Origin: Eudromia elegans
Taxonomy: Eukaryota; Chordata; Aves; Tinamiformes; Tinamidae
Reading direction: 5' to 3'
Length of the DNA: 64,000 nucleotides
Assembly (NCBI GenBank): GCA_003342815.1
Contig: PTEX01000147.1
Coordinates: forward strand, 434,001 to 498,000
Within the stretch, counting starts at the first letter, position 1, and each line of letters begins with the position of its first letter. Shown here in pieces: positions 13,586 through 28,000 of the stretch. The position numbers and the translations under genes were made by a program. The notes under the pieces were generated by a model, which was not told the DNA's origin, did not search any database, and saw only the letters and a list, made by a program, of their open reading frames with translations.

Positions 13586-15379
13586 TTTTTACCTGGGGGA
13601 TCCTTTTTTTTTAAATCCAATTCTAGACATTGTTAATCAGCTCTTGAACTTGAAGCTGCTGCTTTTTCTTTATGCAGAGGTCGTCAGCATAACCTGCCCC
13701 TTTTGAAAGAACTTGCTGTTTAAATCTCCTGCTCCAGTGAATACTTGCAGAGAGAGTGTATTGGCTTTGGGAAGAGCTGTCCAGAGAGAATCTCTTGAAA
13801 TTCAGTGAGGAGGTATGTGCATTCCTGCACGTGAGGAGGAAGAACCCTTAGTAGTGGTACAGGCTGGGGAGCAGCTCTGCATAAAGGAGTATGGGGAGCA
13901 GAAGCCTCGAGGAGCAGGTGAGCTCGAGCAGGAGACTCTGTATGTGTCACATGCAGCTTTGCTGCCCCTGCATGTAGGGCTTTCTCCAGAGAATTCAACC
14001 CAGAATGCTTTCAGCATGGCTTTTTTCATGTGATACTTTCTACCTCTCCTTTTCTGCCTTGTGAACAGCCCCATCCCATGGTCCAGCATCACTGTCCCAG
14101 GCACAGTACACGTGAGGGCTGCTCTGGGTGTGCAGCTCAAACCTTGTTGCCTGGTGGCGTCTCGGAGCAAGGACAGCTGGTTTTCCAGGCTGGGGAGGAG
14201 TGCTCCACTGGCAGTACCGGTGGTGCTGTGATTTGCAGCAAGGATGGCTCTACTGTCTTGAAACTGGATTAAAACCCGTCAGGATACAGCTGGTCCAACA
14301 GTGCTGAAGCTTTAAGTGTAATACTCTGCCTTTTCAAGCCCTACAGATTGTCCATGAGTGAGAAACGTGGTTTATAACAGCAGGTTCTGTTGAGCCTCTC
14401 ATGGCCTAAGGAGCGGTTGCTGCCAGGAGGAGCTCAACTCTTATTTTCATTTGCCATTTTTCCTTAGCAGTGGTAGTTACTTAAAATGACAGTACTAGCC
14501 TGTTTTTCCATACAGGGGTATTTCGAGCACCATAACTGATACTTTTTTTCTGGGGGAATAAGTGCAATCNAGTGGTTCAGATACTGCAAAAGGAGCAAGC
14601 GCTGATTTCTTTTGATATAGTTAAAAGTGAATTGTTCTGAAACTACTGTTGATAATTGCTCTTGAGAATGGCTTGATGGTTGAAACTCAGCTGGAAATAT
14701 TTTGTTTGCCAGATTGCTAGTCAGAGGGCAGGTTTCATCCAAGGCATGACAAACTTTGGGCGGATAGCCCCGGAGACAGCAGCCTTTTGTGCCAGGGTGT
14801 GAATTTACCTGCTACATGACAACACTCTTGCAGCTTGGGCACCAAAATGCCAATTTTCTTCTAGCAGTTTCCTAAGGGGTGGATTTGCATATTTTTCCAG
14901 GCTTATATTCATATGTCTCACTTTTCTCTGGAGGCTGTTTGCTATCGGGATCTTCAGCCAAGGTGAGTAACCTTGGTCAGAGCTTTTAGAGTCAGAGCCC
15001 CTCCCTTGGGACACTGGTTGTTGGCCTGTGCAGCAAAACTTCATGGTCTGGATGTCCTCGTCCCACAAGGGTTGGAAGCTAGAGCACGCTCAGTGACTGT
15101 GCCTTGTGTGCACACTCTTGAGGGCAGGCCTGCAGTATAAATGTCACGGAATGAGTCACCCACAGTCCTTCAACAGTAAGGTTTCTTTCTAGTCAGTGTT
15201 TTACGTTAGCATTAGCAGGGAGCTCCTTGTAGTGTCACCGTGGAGCCCCTCCTGTCATGGCACATGAGATTCACAGGCTTTGGGGCAATAGGGCTTGAGT
15301 GCTCAGTGCCCAGCTATGCAGCATCAGCAGTGAACTTGAGAACAGGACCTCAAAGAGAACAAACTCATTGTGCTTCTAA

Positions 15380-15397
15380 ATATACATATATGTATAT
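15380..15397. repeat. 18-base AT palindrome
   Basis: atatacatatatgtatat is its own reverse complement. It is intronic, about 570 bases before COLGALT2 exon 2. Confidence 0.8.
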
Positions 15398-15963
15398 AGT
15401 CTTTGTGGCTAACTTATCTTGGACTGCTCATTCCATGTGATGCTCCATCCTATTCCTTCCACAAGGTGAACAGATAGTATTTGAAGGGATGTGACTCTGA
15501 GAGTCAGCATGGAAAGTTCACCATGTGGGCGTTAAGAGCAGGATTAAGTCCTGTGTCCACTTGAGGTCCATGACAAAGCTGCTGTGATTCCTGTGAGGGA
15601 GGATTAGGTTGCTGAAGCAGACAGTGGTGTGCAGGTTAGGTGCAGCATTGCCTAACCTAAGGGGTTGTTTGTGAGCGAGGCACTGCTGGACACCTGAATA
15701 AGGACCTGTATTTCTATGGAGTTGCACCTAATTCTGCCAGAACTTGGATTTGCCTCCAAGGAGCAGGTTCTGCCTGTGTTCAGATCATTTGCTAGTCAGG
15801 AAAAGGTAAAGAAGATCAGAAACACAACTTCTGCAGTACCGTCAGAAGTCTCGTAGGCTAAGGCAAATGGCAAAACCTGAGGGAATTAATGTGTTCATCT
15901 TATGTTTGCTCCTTAAGCCTAAATCTTGTGTTAATAGGGTTCTTTGTGCTCTCATTTTTCCAG

Positions 15964-16074
15964 GGCAGCCACTGACCACAATGTTGACAATACCACAGCA
16001 ATCCTTCGAGAGTGGCTGAAGAACGTGCAGAACCTCTATCACTACGTGGAGTGGCGGCCNATGGAGGATCCCCA
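15964..16074 (+). CDS. COLGALT2: COLGALT2 exon 2
   Basis: This 111-base exon lies between a pyrimidine-rich acceptor ending tttttccag and donor gtgagt. It begins with the last base of a split Trp codon and reads [20 protein letters not shown], then [16 protein letters not shown]. The NTT is a possible N-glycosylation sequon. An N at 16060 is silent because CCN is always Pro. The intron that follows (16075-17631) shows nothing recognisable. Confidence 0.96.
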
Positions 16075-19000
16075 GTGAGTACTGCGGTGGGGGCTGACTA
16101 AAGTCAGTAGGAGCATAGATAAAACTTCTGGGTTTTCTGTTTTCCAACTAGGGCACATATGAATCATTCAACCATTAAAACGGTTTTTGCAGGGTCTTTC
16201 TCATTTGGACTCTGGTAGAGAAAGGTCTCTGACTTATGTGAAGCAAATCACACAGACCTTGAGAGTGGAAAGTTTCTGTTCAGTTATTCAGCATCTGCAG
16301 CTGTTCTGTTTGTGTGCTGAACAGATCACATCAAAAGCTTTAGGGAATAAAAACTATCATTCTTTATTTGCAAGGAAGCATAGAGTCATAGCCCATTCCC
16401 ATAGTTTATATGAAAACTGTGTCCCTGGCATCAAATATTCAATAAGTTCTGAGCCAGAGAACTAGATTTAACTCAGCACAGCCTTTTCCCTTTGTACTAC
16501 TTGCATCCACAATCATTACTTTGAAATATGCTATTAAGTTTAAAGAGAATCCTCTCTTGAGGAATGAAGGATGACACCTAAATATGTGCAGGCTTTCAAA
16601 GTGAAAGAATGGTGTTTGGTGGTGGTGTTTTTCTTTTTTCTTTTTTTAATTGTCACTGTTATTTAAGATCAGCTCTTCCATGTTTTGTTTTCTGTTTCTG
16701 TGATCTGTTCTGGGAAAAGTTTATACCCTGTGCTTGGGCTTGCTTGTCCTTTCAAGGTCCTGCACAGTGGTGGGGCTTCATCCTGCAAACCAACAGGGAA
16801 TGAATTGTTTTTCAAATCCTTCCGATGGAATTCTGTTTTCTAAATGATATCTTTTAAAATTTTTTGTAAAAAGTTTTTGATGTCCTTTGCACCTTTGCTG
16901 ACTTCTCTGGGCACTGTTTTAAAGCCCTGAACATTTAGCTCACATAAGGATGTCCCCAAGTTTTCTTCTATTCTGTGCTATGAAAATTTTACTTTTAGAC
17001 GTGATCTTGAAAACAGAGAAATGCACATAACTTTGCTCACTGATTGGGCTCCTGGGATTGGGTGTTGAGTGTTTGCAGATTTAAAGGCTGATATCAGGAT
17101 GTCTTAACAGTTACTAATAATGCCCAAACCCTGAGGGAATCCACAGTGCTGTTCATTCTCCACATCCCCAGCTGTGTTGATTCTGCTGGGCCTTAAAGAA
17201 ACCTTATTTATAGTCTTAAAGTTAAAACCTAACAGAAGGCAGAGGACTTTCTACCAGGAGGTCAGATGAGGTAAATCAGCTTCAGTTCCTTCTAGTGGGG
17301 TAGCCCTTGCTTATGTCGTGGCGGAGCCTGGCGTGCTGCAGAAGAAGCTGCTGTTTTTGTTGGTGGTATTTTGCCCTTGGCCACTTGGCAGGCACTGCTG
17401 CTGTGTTGCTTCTTCTCCAGTGCCNTGTGTGCATATGCCAGCACGAAGGCTGGAATCTGTTTCTCTCCGCCGTTCATTTTTTTTACTCTCCTAGGTTGTC
17501 TGAGGTGACTCTAACTTTGTTTTTATTTTGCCCTGAAGGCAGCAAGGGAACATAATGACTTTTTTTTGACTACATTAATAGGTACTAGACATGGGTGCCG
17601 TCACTGATTCCATTTTATTTTTCTTTGCTAGATCTTACCCAGAAGAAGNTGGACCAAAACATTGGCCAAGTTCCCGATTTACCCATGTCATGAAGCTCCG
17701 ACAAGCTGCCCTTCGTGCTGCACGAGAGAAGTGGTCAGACTATCTCTTGGTAGGTTTAAGGGAAATAAATCTAGGTTCCATTTATTAACTTTCCACAGGC
17801 AAAAGCTTCTGAGATAGTCACTCTGGTACTGACGCTGTTTCCTCTCCTTTTATAGAAGCAGCTCTGTGTTGCACTGAACTGCCTTGTGCGTGTCTTGGTC
17901 TGATGAGCAAAAGAACTTGGAGCTGTGGGTTCTGAGTTTCTCTACAGGCTTTCTCCGCAGAGTTTTGGGCTAAGGCTTGGGATCTGGGTTTAGGACAAAT
18001 ATAGTCTCAGTGGTGAGTAGGTGAGTGGTGAGGAGGGAATTAATCAGCAGATGTGGGAAGATGTGTGCACTTTGGTCACTGCAGCAGCAGTTAATGCAGT
18101 TAATGGTGGTATTCCCAGCAAGATGAGGCTGTGAGGCTTTTTTTTTTTTTAAATAGCTCTTCTTGATCATCCTCACAAAACAACCCTGTTCTAAATTTTG
18201 GGCAGCGTAATTTTCCCTTACAACTCCCTTACCCCAGTTTTGGAGTAATGTTCTGTGGAGTCAGAGGGAAGCTCTGCATTTTTTCCTATCTTACAGCTGT
18301 ACTGCTGGGGCTGCCACTCCTGGGCTAACTTATAAGAGGCATTTGTCCTGTGATATGAAAAACCCCCGTCTGAGTGTTTTTTTATCAATATCTCATGACT
18401 TCAGGCACCTTCATTTGCAAGAAAATACCTTGTTTTGTCTAACAACTTATTTCTTTTTCCTTCTTCTCTAGTTCGTTGATGCAGATAATTTACTGACCAA
18501 TCCGGACACTCTGAACTTGATGATAGCAGAAAACAAGACGTTGGTGGCACCAATGCTTGAGTCTCGCTCTCTCTACTCTAACTTCTGGTGTGGCATCACC
18601 CCTCAGGCAAGTGAGCAGTGAGCTGTGCCAGGTGGCTGCAAGAGCTGCGTGCTTTCAAAGGCCTTCTTGCCTGTGTCTGTGAAGCAGTGGGCATATTTGC
18701 TGCCTTGTGGTCTTTTCCAGCTGCTTTTGTAGCATGGGCTGCTCCCTTTTCTGAAACAAAGCTGCCCTGTTTCTGAGGCATGCAGAGGTAATACTCCGTG
18801 GCAGTGATAGTGGTGTCATGGACTTGCCTAAGCTTGCACCTCTCTCAGAAGTGAGATTACAGATGTATGTTTGAGAAAGGACCGTATGCTTTTAGGGAAT
18901 TTAGGAATAAGGGACAAGAGAAATTTGCAGTCTATGAGTATTTGTTTTGAGTAAAATTGCATATTGCCTTTTCAAACCCCAATACTGTGGCAGGTATAAG

Positions 19001-22000
19001 ACACCAAATTTTTGTGTTTAGTAGAAATAGCATTATTTTTAGAGCTAGAGTGATGCTGAGGTATCAGTTTACAAGCTATGTAATTTTGTCTATAAATGGA
19101 TTTTAATAGGAGAATTAGTTATATATAACCATATATATGCCACTCCAAATATAGAGTGCCAGGTCTATTTCCACAAGTCTTTTTTTTTTTTGCCGTTTTT
19201 CACTGTTTTTCTTTGAAATGCTTACCATTTCCTTACCAAGCCTTAAATGGCCTTTCCTATAACTGTACCGAGTCAGGCCAAAGGTCTGTCTGATGGCAGT
19301 GATTTTTAGCAAAAGCCTGGGAATAGGAGAGAAACACAGTAAACATGTAAGTGAGTGATAGTTCCCCAATATTTTCCATCCTCCAGTGATCTCCTCCTCT
19401 GGGCCTTCTTGAGGTAGATCTTTATGTTTAAACCTCTAAATGAATTTTTCTTTCATAGAAAATGCTATCTGTATCCTTTTTTGGCACCCAGTATCCTGTA
19501 TCATGAAGTTCTCAGCTAAGACTAATTACTTGAATAAATGCAGCAGGAACTTATCTTNAACTTCCAAAATTTTCAGAATTAAATATATAGAAAAGTAGTG
19601 GGTTGGGGTTGTTNGCTTTTTTCAGTTTTTGTTTTAGAATGGAGACTCAAGCTTCATAATGAGGGCATTTTTCTTGATGGTTTTAAGGTTGAGTACTGAA
19701 ACAGCCAGGTTCTGCACTGATGTAAATCAGGGTGGTTCCACAGATGGTAGTGGATCTCTGCCTGTTTGCACAGCCTCACCCTGGTGCCTAGTGTTAACTT
19801 CTCCAGTAAGAGGTTTCCAGCATTACCAGTGTTAGCTGAGGGAAAAAAAAAAAAAAAAAAACACAAGTAGCAAATGCATCTTGCAGACTTTTAGGGGAAA
19901 GTTGCTCAAACAAGGAAAAAAAATACAGAGAAGTAAGAAAAGAGTTGTTCCTGCTTTATTTTTATACCTTTTTTCTTTTAGTTGCTGGAATTTGTTTCTG
20001 AGCTCCCAGTCCCATGGGCTCGTGCAGCTCCCAGCCTTGCTGTCTCAGGGGGTTTGGTGAGGGAACAACAGCTGGAGCACACCCTGAGACAGGCTACTGG
20101 CGCTGAGCAGCAGTGAGCCAAGCCCAGCTCCAGACAGCCTGACATTTAGATATCATGAAGCTGACCTTAGGAAAGCAGGGCAGCAGTGCTGACAATTTGG
20201 TGTCTTCCCTGATTCCATGTGATTTAGGTACAGCAAAAAGCCCCAAACCTCTCCAGTAGAGCAGCTGAAGGAGGAAAGTGTAGTTTCCAGCATGGTTCAT
20301 CTATGGACATTCTTGGATGTTTATTAAAGGTTGACTGTCCTAGCCCTCCTGTCAGCTGGAAACATCATACAATGTCTGTCTGCTCACTGCTTTTCAGTGC
20401 TGTCAGAGTGGCTGTGTGTGGGACATGTAGTGCNCACAGTACGTTCACAAGGTATTTGAAGGCAAGGAGGGGATCAACAGATGCACAGACAGGCAGATGC
20501 GCTGTGTGATTGCAGGCACTGTGCGTACAGAGAACCAAGGTAACACAGTTCTGCAGAGATTAGCTCAGCTATTGTTGCTAGGATACCCATGGAAAATGGA
20601 ACAGCTATTATTTTAACTTATTTTAGTGACTCATCATTTCTGTAAAGACAGAATCCTCTCTGAAGTCAACCCTTGGCCATGTTCAAGTGTCNAATTGGTG
20701 CATTAGGACTTAATATGTAGAGCAATTCAGTGTTTTTATTTCCCAAATGGATAACTTCAGATATATTGCACCTGTAAAACTAGTTGGAAGGCACACAGCA
20801 TGGGTGAGGCAGCACAGTGCTGAAAGGCTAAAAACCTTGTGGTTACAGGGAAATAAGCTGATTGGCAGGCCTCTCCCAGACAGACTCTGTGGGGAGAACT
20901 CAAGAGTGGGTATTAAAGCCGCCTGCCCATGAGATGAAACTTCTANTGAGTCTCTGGAAGGGATGGAGGAAGCAGCAACTCTTACACTATTGATGAAGGT
21001 CAGCATGTTGCCTTCACTGCACTAAAGCAAGCACTTTCTAAAATGATGGTCAACATTAATTTACAAGTCCTTGTCTGTTGAATTCAGAGGATGCCACATG
21101 TGCTAAGCATCTTCCAGCATTAGACCTGAGAATCAGTGAAAAAAGAAAGGTTTTTCAAGATCTGGAGAAAATAGTCCAAGGTTTGGAGCTTTATTGCAAG
21201 AGATTTTTGTAGAGGAGAGGTTTGGGTTTCCAAGGGCTGCTAAAAAGACACAGAGTCAAGCTGTAACTTGTGGGACAGAGATTTTCTAAGTCTCAGAAAC
21301 GGACACTTGACCCCTCTTTGCTATGGAGAGCTGAGGATGAGAATTTTTACTGAGGCGAGCTTGTGAAACAGAAATCCCGTGTAACAAGCAGTCTGCCCAC
21401 TGTGTTTGCAGGGCTACTACAAAAGGACTCTGGATTATCCTCTGATTCGGGAATGGAAGAGGACAGGTTGTTTTGCTGTCCCGATGATTCATTCCACATT
21501 CCTCATCGACCTGAGGAAGGAGGCCTCCACCAAGCTGATGTTCTACCCACCCCACCAGGACTACACCTGGAGCTTTGATGATATCATTGTCTTCGCCTTC
21601 TCCAGCCGCCAAGCAGGTATGTCCACTGACTTCCCCAGGGAGGATTCTCCAGCAGAAACGTGCAGATGTTTGAGTTCATGGGTCAAAGGCCTTGNGTGAA
21701 CTTCAACCCTGGGTTTATGCTGTCCCCTTTCCTTTTTCAAGTCCAGGCAGGGTTACCAGCAGGAAGTAAATGACTGGCAGTGTAGTTTTGAGTTACAGGC
21801 CGCTTTAAAGGACTTGGAAACTATTCTTGGGATGAAGGAAGCATTTCATAGACAAAATGTCTGGTACTGTTCATCTACCTTTAGATCTGTACCAAGACAA
21901 GACAGCTGTGAACACAGGTGATCACTGTGCAAGTGAAAGGCTTATTGGAGACTGTTGGGAATGCATCTAACGTCGCCACGTACAGGAGACACTGTTAAGA

Positions 22001-25000
22001 GGCAGGGTAGGGCAAGAAACTATTTTTAAGTTGATAGCTCTCATGGAGAGCAAAAACCAATTGCTTCCATAGGTGAATCCTTGTTTCATAGTGTCTCAGC
22101 AAATAAATATCTGATTTTTTNAAAAAAAAAANCACAAAATCAGTGTAACTTAGAGATGACTGATCTGAAGTCCAGCTGGACGGGCTGTGCTCAGAGGGAA
22201 TCTCTTCTAGGGCAGGGTGCATTAGGGCTGGTGTGTGAGGGGTAAAATCACTGCATACTTGACTTTGCAGCNTGTGTGCTTTCGGTAAGTTGGGCAGACA
22301 TGACCTTGGGGCACGCCAGGGGGAAATGTGTAGTGCTCTGGCTGATACTGGGATCACCATGTGGGAGGATTTCACTTAGACTGGCAGTATGAAAGTAATG
22401 GTCTTTTGGGGCTAAATCACAAACCCAGCATCCTCTTCCCGTGTNTAGAAAAGTTGTTTGTGGGTCTTGTGATCAATGTGCAGCTTGTGTGATCCATCTG
22501 CTTTTTGCAAAAGAGGCAAAGTTAAGGTGGGAAAGAAGAGGGACAGAGAANTGTAGAGAAACCAAAGCGAAGCATTGTAACTTGTCACTGGCCCCTGGAG
22601 AAGAGGCGGGCTGAGCAGACGGCATTTCCCATCTCCAGACCAGCACAGCAGCCACCAGCTGTTTGCAGCTTTGCTTCCAGTGAACTTTCTGGTTTGAAAC
22701 TCCTGGCAGCACAGCAAAAGACAGTGCAGTCTTGGCAGACTAAGCAGGGTTTTTTTTTTTTAAAAAAAGAAAAAACTAAAGCAGAGTGAGAGGACATAAA
22801 GTGAGAAAGGCAAATCATAGTCAGAGAGAGGTAGCAAGAGCTGAAATTACAGCCCTGAAGAGGTAGGGGAGATGAGATGTGAACTTGCAGGGCCTTTAGG
22901 GTCTGAGTGATTTTTGGAGCCAGAATGTCGGTATGTTGGCTCCAGATGAGAACAGAAGTGGAAATTTGGATAGCACAGCAAGTTCCTTCAAGTCCACCTG
23001 ATCTGCTCATTCCCTACTGACAGCTCTTCTAGGGACATAGCACCCAACAAGGGCTGCATTGCATTGTATTAAGTACAACTGCTTAAGAAATATTTCAGGG
23101 ATTTGATTCCATCTTTTTTTTTTCCTTGTATCCCAGCACTCTAGTTTTCTCTGATGCTGGCCCATGACATGAACAGCTTTGTTTCAGCACTCTGGCCCAT
23201 TGGTCTGTTGCTGACTTGTGTCCTGTTTTGTCATCCCCACAAAGTGCATCCCCACAGAGCTTTCCCATTTTAAGGTAGCTTTTAAACCAGAAGGAACAAA
23301 AGTATTGGTGTGAATGTGCATGGATTAAGTGTGTTTAAGCCAGCAGAAGATAAGAAGAGAGGTCGGTGAGCCAGATAAGATTAGTTGATTAGATCAGTGC
23401 CAAATCCATTAATGTCAGCAGGTAGTATTTTTTATTCTGTCATTTACCTTAATTACAGCTGACAGCTGAATGTGGTTTGGCAAGCAGCATAGCCAACAAT
23501 TTACTTGCAGAACTTAAAATGGCAGAAAAAACAGAGTCATTAACACAAACAATTCTGCCCTGCTAAAAATACCAGGGATTAGGGGGACTAATGCATGAAA
23601 GCACTGACACGCCAGGTAATGTCTTTTCTCTCGTTTCTCTCTTTCTTTTTTTTTTTTTCCTGAGAGGAAGAGGTGTTTGAACTTGTTTCTTAAAGGAAAA
23701 GAAGAAAGAAAGAAAAAAGGCTTTCCAGGTTTTTGGAGNTTTTTTTTTTGATTGGCATTTTCAGATTGCAGCTAATGAATCAACTGCCTTACCAATGAAA
23801 ACAAGTTTTCTCCCTCAGCTTCCCTGCAAGTAGTTTCTGAGCCTGTTATGTGATGTGACACCAGGCCCAGTGCTGATCCTGTTTTCTCTGATAACAAGAG
23901 CAAACTCTTGGCCAGTCCAGCAGCTGCTGATCACAAGTTGCTGGGACATCCCCAAAGAGTGAGCTGAGCAGCGAGCTGGTCTCCCTTGGCACACGGATCT
24001 GCTCCAAGAAGAGGCTTTGTGGTTCATGCCATTGCACTCTTCTCTTTTGCACCTTCAGATTTAGCTCCTTGAGCAACTGTTTTGCAAAAGCCTTTGAGCA
24101 CAAAGAAGTCATGTTATGACTCCTATTTGAAAGCATCTTGTCTCATTGCTAGTGTCTTTCTAGATTTTTCTGCGTATCCCTAGGGCACTGTATAAACTAG
24201 GCCTGCAAAGGGAAGGACCTCATCTGGTAGTAGACATAGTGTTTCCAAATTGGTTATCGTACATATTCCTTAAAATTCTCTTGCCAACACAGGTGAAAAT
24301 ATCTTGTCTTCATTCTCCAGCTTAACTGNACAGGAGCAGGAAGAGGCTTGACTGCAAAGTTGGAGTGAATACCTTGCTAGGCTGCCAACAGAGCCTTGTG
24401 GCTGTATTGATGCCCTGGGTTTTTGTGACAACCTCCTGCAAGGTCCCTGGAGAGCCAGGCTGCCTGGGCTCACATTTGGCCAACCATGCACTGTTGAAAC
24501 CAGCCGATCAGACTTGGCACTTCCAACCAGTCAAATCATTCCATATTTATCCTNTCATGGCAGAGAAGCCCTGGCAGGGCTCAGACAAAAGCCTCNGTCA
24601 CCTCTGGCCATACTTCGTTTGTTTGCATTTTTTCATTGCTTGGGGCTGGCTGTAAAGATCATTCTCTGCTTTGGCACTGGATTCCTGGATCAGGTCAGGT
24701 GAGACGCCAGGTCTGAGCAGTGCAGGTGGGATTTTGAGGACTGGGGATTTCTGTGACTGTTTTAGTTATCAGTACCAGCCCTACTGTGTGTGCTGGGTCT
24801 GCTTTTGGTAAGGCTATTTCTGCCCTCTGCTGTAGGATTGTTTTTATAGCGTGAGATTTTAGAAGGGGGAAAGCAAAGGCTGAAAAAGACCCTTGCTCTG
24901 GACTAAGAGGTGTGCCTTTCCTAGGCAAAAAGTGATCGCAGTTAGAAAATACCTGCTTTCAGGTAGCAAGTGGAAAGTGGTTTTATAGAAGAGGGCACGT

Positions 25001-28000
25001 ACTGCCAGCCAGATAAAACACAAATGGGCCCTCTGGTGTTTTCAAAGTGCTTGCTTACGAAGTAGTAGCTCCTGGTGTAAGTTTGATTGTGGCTATGTAG
25101 CAGCAAAGCATTAAAAATCCCCTGCTATGAAACCTCACTTCTGGTTCTGGTTGATCCCTAGGGATTCAGATGTTCGTCTGCAACCGTGAGCACTATGGTT
25201 TCCTTCCCATGCCTCTGAAATCACACCAGAGCCTGCAGGAGGAGACCGAGAACTTTGTGCACACGCTAATCGAGGCCATGAGTAAGTGTCTGTGCTCTGC
25301 TGCAGCAGAGCACCCCTACTAATGTCTGTAGAGCTCTGTCCTGCCAGCGGCCCAGCGTGTTCCCTATGGGGTGGTTTACAGCCTGATCTGACTGGTGTCA
25401 TGCTGTTTCGAGTTGCAACTTTTTAATTTTCCACCGTTTTTCTGGCTGGGAGTGTAGTCACCTCAAAGACAGATCAACTTTCGTTCCAAAAGCTCCTCAA
25501 CTTCTCTAAATCAAATTCAAAAACNCAGCTGTAGTGTGTAGAGGGTGCTGCAGAACTCCATCTTTAGCATGGCTTCTGGCTTCTGCTTGCACTGTGTTGA
25601 TGCTTTCTGGTACCTCTACTGCTGCAAGGGCATCACATACCAGCCCAGTGATGAAAACACCTGTGGATATGTTGTTTTAATGCAAGATGTGTTCGTGAAG
25701 GTGATATTCACGATCTCTCATCTCTTTCAGTTGATCGTCCTCCTGTTGAACCCTCTCAATATGTCTCTGTTCCCCCAAAGCACCCTGACAAGATGGGATT
25801 TGATGAAGTAAGAAATCTCTTTTGCTATTATTGTTTTCCATCACTTAGAGGACCTGGGTTCCCCCTGCAGCTGAGATTTGAGTATTGTATCTTTTCATGC
25901 AGTTAGTTGTTTCCCAGCGGTGCATCATTGGATTGAAACTTTTTTGCAGGGAGAAAATACCCATCTTTATTTAGAAAGAACTTCTGCTGAGCTCCAGGAT
26001 GTGGGAGGGCTCAGGGAGAACACTTTCCCATCTGGCATCTGCCTGGGACACAAGGCCAGGCAAGTCTGTGAACGCCTAGCACTCTGTCCTGCTGCAGGAG
26101 CTCTGGTTAGAAGGACTGGTTCTCGTCCACTGATGGTATGGATGGTTGGTCCAGCCTAGAGGGGATGGCAGCACTGAGGTTAGCTTGTGCTGTTTCTCCT
26201 AAACCTGACTCTATCGGACAACCTCATAGTCCTTCTGTTCCACAAGAAGCACCAGGATTGTCGCTGGAGAGCCGGGACCGGAGCCGGGCTGCAGCCCGAG
26301 GCGGCCGTGCCCGCGTGTGCTGCGGCCGTGCTGCAGCAGCGCCCGCCTCCCACTCGCTGGCTGTGTTTTCCTGTTACTGCCTTCAGTGAAAAGAGCTGGG
26401 AGGATGGNTGTTGGCACTGGTAGCTTTCCAAAACCCTGTAGAAATTCTTCTTGCAGATTCTGNCCCGTGTTGTGGAGAGCAGGCGTTGAGTACAGAAGAC
26501 TGGAGAGGGATGTGCCCTGCTCTGGTGCTTTGCTGGCAGCTCTGATGTTCCTAAGCAGCTGCTGGGTGGCAGTGGGGTTTATAGTGATGGGGGAACTTTG
26601 TTCCCTCAGCATATTGTGCTGTTTCTTTTATATGGCTTATATAACCTGAACCTGCTTCAGCTGTGTGTCTGTGTTTAGAACACAGCTGGCGTGTTTTTTT
26701 TTCCATGTTGTCTTTTGTGGCTGCACTTTATTTATCCAGTTTATTATTTTTGCATTTATACTGAGCTGGAATTTCATCTGCTGCTTACTGGGACGAGGTT
26801 TTGCTCCATGGGCTACAAGGCTGCACTTGTGCTTGTTTTTCTGGGACTGAAAGCTGATCCCTGGCCGTCTGCTCTTTACCTGCAAATGGTGCTTTCGGCC
26901 TTCCAGCCAAGGCATCTATCTTCTCAGGGCCCAAACCTCCCTGCTCAAGGCCTTGGCTCTGTGCACAGCTTTTACTCTGGCAGGGGTAGCACTAGATTTT
27001 CAGCACCTGTAGTAATTACAAAAATGCTCTCTTTACCATGTCCTTATAGTCAAGTCAAAACCAATCCCTTTTTTTAACAAATTCTAAACAATCCAGAATG
27101 AGAACACATCTGATATTTTAATAAGATCTGCACTTTCTATGGGCCTGCTGGTGAAGGTTGGATCAAGACCCCTTTCTCTCCCTCACTCCCAGAGCAGAAG
27201 GGTGATGTATTTTTCTTTAACACAGATTTTCATGATCAACTTGAAGCGGCGGAAAGACAGGCGGGATCGGATGCTGCGGACTCTCTATGAGCAGGAGATT
27301 GCAGTGAAGATAGTGGAGGCTGTGGATGGAAAGTGAGTTTCAGTGGGGGTTGCAAACAGTTCCCAAGAGTGGNTTGTGTGCAGCTGTCCCAGCTCTTAAG
27401 ACGCCCGACTTTGTTGTGCAGGAGTAGGCTGAAGGGAGAGGTATCTACTTTATTTTCCTATGTAGTGCACTGTTTGAGGCAGTTTTGTTCCACTCCTTTT
27501 CCTTTTCTTTTGAAATTATGAGATATCCGTGGGCATTGCAGCTCAGGTTAAGATGAAAATCTCATTAAAATCATATTGTTTTCTGTGAACAGTAACACCT
27601 GCACACAGTTAAGAGGGATCAGCAGTGAAAGCATTTGGGAGCAATTATCTCCTGGCAAAAAATTCTAAGCCCAGCAGCTGAAAGGCTGATGGTCCCCCAA
27701 GAAGTTCTTACCAGAGCTAAGCGTATGATTTGTGTGTGCTTGTACCGTGCTGTCTTTAGGTTGCGCTGATGCAGTGTATTAGAAGGAGAAACAGTCTGCA
27801 TGCTGCACTGGTGGTGACTGATGTGACTTCGGCTTCAGTCCTACTAGTTCCAAAGCAGTCACAGTCTTGAGTGGCAGGAAGTATGGGTAACACCATATTC
27901 CTGGGATGAGCATCTTAGCAGCATTAAGTGCACGTGGAGGGGAGCAATGCTGGAAGGCTGCAGCCTTCTGTAAGTACCAGGCCTCAGTCATCTCACCTCA

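Larger units (their letters stand above)
1..15963 (+). other. COLGALT2: COLGALT2 intron 1, 3' part
   Basis: No coding exon is recognisable here. The first COLGALT2 exon should be GC-rich and encode a signal peptide, and nothing like it is present, so it lies to the left. The stretch holds decayed TTAGGG-like motifs in the first 1.5 kb, homopolymer T and A tracts, a 12-base triple repeat at 7989-8024, a hairpin at 13564-13585 and palindromes at 2067-2080 and 15380-15397. Open frames here, including one of 194 codons at 11776-12360, show no family signature. Confidence 0.8.

Noticed and set aside
18606-18612. Using the downstream GT (gcaa|gtgagc) as the COLGALT2 exon 4 donor
   Set aside because: It would add four bases and shift the frame into the next exon, whereas the GC donor joins perfectly.
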